This document shows, in pieces, positions 61,246 to 64,000 of a stretch of 64,000 nt of DNA (the stretch's first letter is position 1; the number at the start of each line of letters is the position of its first letter). The notes below the pieces were generated by a model that did not search any database, was not told the origin of the DNA, and was given only the letters and a program-made list of their open reading frames with translations. Source of the DNA: Pseudogemmobacter sp044142105 (GTDB lineage: Bacteria > Pseudomonadota > Alphaproteobacteria > Rhodobacterales > Rhodobacteraceae); assembly GCF_044142105.1 (NCBI RefSeq), contig NZ_JBGTYM010000003.1:334608-398607 (forward strand). Reading direction: 5' to 3'. The translations under genes and the position numbers were made by a program.

Positions 61246-63909
61246 ATGGCCGCCACATTGAAGCCGCGCGACAGCATCCCGGCAGAGACCTACGATTATT
61301 CGGATAGCCTGCGCGCCGACCTGCACAGGCTCTGGCGCAACGTCATCGGGCGCCGGGCCCCGCAGGTTGCTGCTTTGATCGAAGGGCCCGAGATGGACCT
61401 GCCGCCGGGGGATGCGGCAATTCCCTGCCTTCAGGCGATCACGATCTGGTTCCAGCTGACCCGGATCATGGACGAGAATGTTGCGATGCGCGACAGGCGC
61501 CAGACCGAGGCCCAGCAAGGGGCGGCCGCGGTCGACGGCAGTTTCGCCAAGGCCCTGGCCGAGCTTGATCCCGCCATGTCCGGCGCGGCTTTTGCCGAAA
61601 TGGCGCGCCAGCTTTCGGTCGGACCAACGCTGACCGCCCATCCGACCGAGGCCAAGCGGGTGACGGTTCTGGAAATCCACCGCCGAATCTATCGCCATCT
61701 CGTCGCGCTGGAAACCCAGCGCTGGACCCCGCGCGAGCGCGACGAGATCCTGCGCGATATCGAAAGCGAGATCGATCTTCTGTGGATGACGGGCGAGTTG
61801 CGCCTGGAACGGCCCAGCCTGAAGGATGAAATCGACTGGGGTCTGCAATTCTTTCGCGACAGCATCTTCGACGCCGTGCCGCAGGTGTTCGACCGCTTTG
61901 CCTCGGCCGCGACGGCGCGCTTCGGCGCGATGCCCGAAATCACGCCCTGCATCAAATTCCATTCCTGGATCGGTGGTGATCGCGACGGCAATCCGAACGT
62001 CACTGCGGCGATGACCGCCGAAGCGATCCGCCGGTCGCGCCAGACGGTTCTCGACAAATATCTTGCCACCCTGCGCGCCGCTGCGGGGGCGATCAGCATC
62101 ACGTCACGCATCGTCCGGCTTCCCCTGTCCGATGAGACGCGCCTGCGCGCCATCATCGCCCGCACCGGCGATCCGGCCTTGCAGGAATCCCGCAATCCGG
62201 GCGAGTTGTTCCGCCAGGCGCTCAGCGTCATGGCCGAGCGGATCGAGGCAACCGGCGCAGGCACGGGCCGGGCCTATGCCTCGGTCGCGCAATTCGTGGC
62301 CGACCTGTCGGTGTTGGACGCGGCGCTTGTCGCCATCGACGCCCATGTCATCGCCGAACGCCATCTGCGGCCAATCCGCTGGCGGGCCGAAACCTTTGGT
62401 TTCCGCACCGCGACGCTGGACATAAGGCAGAACTCGACCGTCACCACCGCCGTGCTGGCCGAGATCTGGAAACTGGCCGGGGCCGCGCCCGAATTCGGCA
62501 GTCGAGCCTGGTCAGACCAGCTCCGGCGCGAGCTGGGCCAGCCCGACCTGCCCTATATCGACCGCGCCCGCCTGTCCCCCGAGGCGTGCGAATTTCTGGA
62601 TGTTCTGGCGCTGATGCGCGCCACGCAACTGTCCTGCGACCCCGAGGCGATCGGACCCTTCATCCTGTCGATGAGCCGGTCGAGCGACGATATCCTGGGC
62701 GTCTACCTGCTGGCGCGCTATGCCGGATTCGGGGCCGAGAAGCTTGACCTGCGGGTGGTGCCGCTGTTCGAAACCATCGGCGACCTGCGTCGCGCCGCTG
62801 CCATCTATGACGATCTTCTCACTGTTCCGCTCGCGCAGCGCAGCATCCGAATGCGCAACGGCATGGTCGAGATCATGCTCGGCTATTCCGACAGCAACAA
62901 GGATGGCGGCTTCATATGCTCGACCTGGGAGCTGGACAAGGCACAGCGCCGCATCACCCAGATGCTGGCACGGCACGGGTTGCGACCGCTCTTCTTCCAT
63001 GGCCGGGGCGGATCGGTCAGCCGGGGCGGCGCGCCCACGGAACGCGCCATCGCGGCCCAGCCCGCCGGTACGATCCATGGCCAGCTGCGCATCACAGAAC
63101 AGGGCGAGGTCGTCTCGTCGAAATACGCCAATCGCGGCACGGCGCTGAACCAGCTTGAACTCCTGGCCTCTTCCGTGTTGGCGCATATGCAGACGCGGGT
63201 GCAGCCCGCCGCCAATCCCGAACATGCCGACGCGCTCGAGGCGCTGTCGGCCATGTCGCAGACAGCCTATTGCAACCTGCTCGAACTGCCGGGCTTCATC
63301 GACTATTTTCAGATGGCCAGTCCAGTCGAGGAGCTGGCGATGCTCAAGCTCGGCTCCCGTCCGGCGCGCCGCTTCGGTGCCAAGAGTCTGGCCGATCTGC
63401 GCGCCATTCCCTGGGTGTTCGCCTGGTCGCAGAACCGCCACCTGCTGACAGGATGGTATGGCTTCGGCTCGGCCGTCGCCTCGTTCCGGCAGGTGCGGGG
63501 TACGGATGGCGACCGGCTCCTTGGCGAAATGTTCGCCCGACATCCGCTGTTCCGGCTGATGGTGGACGAGGTCGAGAAATCGCTGATGCTGTCGGATATG
63601 GAGATCGCGGCGCTTTATGCCGGTCTGGTCGAGGATGACGAGATCCGCGCCCGCATCTTCACCCGCATCCGCGACGAACATGCCCGCACGATCGCGGCGA
63701 TGCGTGCCCTGACGGGCAGCGCCGCCATCGGCATGCGGTTCCCCTTGATGCGCGACAGGTTCGCGCGTCTGCAACCCCAGCTTGACCGCATCAACCGGTT
63801 GCAGGTCAGCCTGCTGCGCGAGACCAGGACGAAGCCCAGCAACCGCGCCGCCGTACCCCTGATCCAATCGATGAACAGCATCGCCGCCGGCCTGGGCTGG
63901 ACCGGTTGA
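61246..63909 (+). CDS. ppc: Phosphoenolpyruvate carboxylase
   Basis: An 887-residue PEP carboxylase. The catalytic His is in TLTAHPTEAKRV (about residue 130), a substrate-binding segment IGGDRDGNPNVT lies near residue 243, and FHGRGGSVSRGG near residue 585 and GYSDSNKDGG near residue 545 complete the active site. It carboxylates PEP to oxaloacetate, the CO2-fixing step of the serine cycle. It begins three bases after hprA and ends 14 bases before glyA. Confidence 0.92.
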   Translation: MAATLKPRDSIPAETYDYSDSLRADLHRLWRNVIGRRAPQVAALIEGPEMDLPPGDAAIPCLQAITIWFQLTRIMDENVAMRDRRQTEAQQGAAAVDGSFAKALAELDPAMSGAAFAEMARQLSVGPTLTAHPTEAKRVTVLEIHRRIYRHLVALETQRWTPRERDEILRDIESEIDLLWMTGELRLERPSLKDEIDWGLQFFRDSIFDAVPQVFDRFASAATARFGAMPEITPCIKFHSWIGGDRDGNPNVTAAMTAEAIRRSRQTVLDKYLATLRAAAGAISITSRIVRLPLSDETRLRAIIARTGDPALQESRNPGELFRQALSVMAERIEATGAGTGRAYASVAQFVADLSVLDAALVAIDAHVIAERHLRPIRWRAETFGFRTATLDIRQNSTVTTAVLAEIWKLAGAAPEFGSRAWSDQLRRELGQPDLPYIDRARLSPEACEFLDVLALMRATQLSCDPEAIGPFILSMSRSSDDILGVYLLARYAGFGAEKLDLRVVPLFETIGDLRRAAAIYDDLLTVPLAQRSIRMRNGMVEIMLGYSDSNKDGGFICSTWELDKAQRRITQMLARHGLRPLFFHGRGGSVSRGGAPTERAIAAQPAGTIHGQLRITEQGEVVSSKYANRGTALNQLELLASSVLAHMQTRVQPAANPEHADALEALSAMSQTAYCNLLELPGFIDYFQMASPVEELAMLKLGSRPARRFGAKSLADLRAIPWVFAWSQNRHLLTGWYGFGSAVASFRQVRGTDGDRLLGEMFARHPLFRLMVDEVEKSLMLSDMEIAALYAGLVEDDEIRARIFTRIRDEHARTIAAMRALTGSAAIGMRFPLMRDRFARLQPQLDRINRLQVSLLRETRTKPSNRAAVPLIQSMNSIAAGLGWTG

Positions 63910-63923
63910 ACAAGGAGATCTTG

Positions 63924-64000
63924 ATGAACGCCCCCCACCGCGATACCGGCTTCTTCACGGAAGCGCTTTCGTCCCGCGACCCCGAGCTCTACGGCGCGGT
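63924..64000 (+). CDS. glyA: Serine hydroxymethyltransferase, start of gene (runs off window)
   Basis: Only the first 25 codons are present: MNAPHRDTGFFTEAL then SSRDPELYGAV. This N-terminus, with TGFFTE and the RDPEL stretch, matches alphaproteobacterial serine hydroxymethyltransferase, which places glycine and methylene-tetrahydrofolate into serine and so begins the serine cycle. AAGGAGA lies eight bases upstream. The gene order fits the island, and the rest lies beyond the window. Confidence 0.8.
   Translation, partial: MNAPHRDTGFFTEALSSRDPELYGA

Overview
The window is a GC-rich stretch of alphaproteobacterial DNA, most likely from a Rhodobacteraceae/Paracoccus-type chromosome, chromid or large plasmid. 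The indications are the codon use, an AapJQMP-type amino-acid transporter, TRAP-like TctC/TctA transport, and a serine cycle with malate thiokinase. No rRNA, tRNA, CRISPR array or complete insertion sequence was seen. It reads as a set of catabolic and transport islands, each with its own LysR, GntR, LuxR or two-component regulator, followed by a small biosynthetic cluster and a C1-assimilation island.

Region by region: 1-2984 (minus) is a polyamine/opine-type ABC importer with a divergent LysR gene. 4055-5821 holds an isochorismatase-type amidohydrolase and its divergent LysR regulator. 6161-11806 holds a LuxR-type regulator divergent from a second polyamine-type ABC importer and a short-chain dehydrogenase. 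11968-23069 holds a GntR regulator, a Cys/Met-metabolism PLP lyase, a general L-amino-acid importer (aapJQMP), three tandem MmgE/PrpD paralogues and a glutathione transferase; two copies of one operator-like motif tie this block together. 23161-25430 is decayed: a frameshifted PrpF, a LysR gene and a scrap of an FAD-linked oxidase. 25586-37355 is a tricarboxylate module: TctDE two-component system, TctC, a fused TctA-TctB, an intact PrpF, a hydroxyacid dehydrogenase, an AbrB-type membrane protein, a GntR regulator and TcuAB (tricarballylate dehydrogenase).

37597-45706 (minus) is the most unusual part. It is a compact non-ribosomal peptide system: a 2-oxoglutarate/Fe(II) oxygenase, an A-PCP-sulfotransferase fusion, and a C-(remnant A)-PCP-thioesterase protein whose thioesterase nucleophile is cysteine, followed by a deaminase-like amidohydrolase and a glycosyltransferase-like protein. 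The part list resembles, at the level of enzyme classes only, pathways in which a carrier-bound peptide is sulfonated and then cyclised by a Cys-thioesterase (monobactam-type).

45898-49585 is a decayed sigma-54 system: a broken NtrC-type regulator, a sensor kinase with two nonsense codons, a good -24/-12 promoter and a truncated oxalate/formate-family transporter. 49757-53368 has a FadR-type regulator with an acrylyl-CoA-reductase-like enzyme and an acetolactate-synthase-like ThDP enzyme.

53662-64000 is a serine-cycle island: glycerate 2-kinase, malyl-CoA lyase and a LuxR regulator with a degenerate receiver on the minus strand, and serine-glyoxylate aminotransferase, malate thiokinase A and B, hydroxypyruvate reductase, PEP carboxylase and the start of serine hydroxymethyltransferase on the plus strand. 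Together these cover almost the whole C1-to-acetyl-CoA cycle apart from enolase and malate dehydrogenase.
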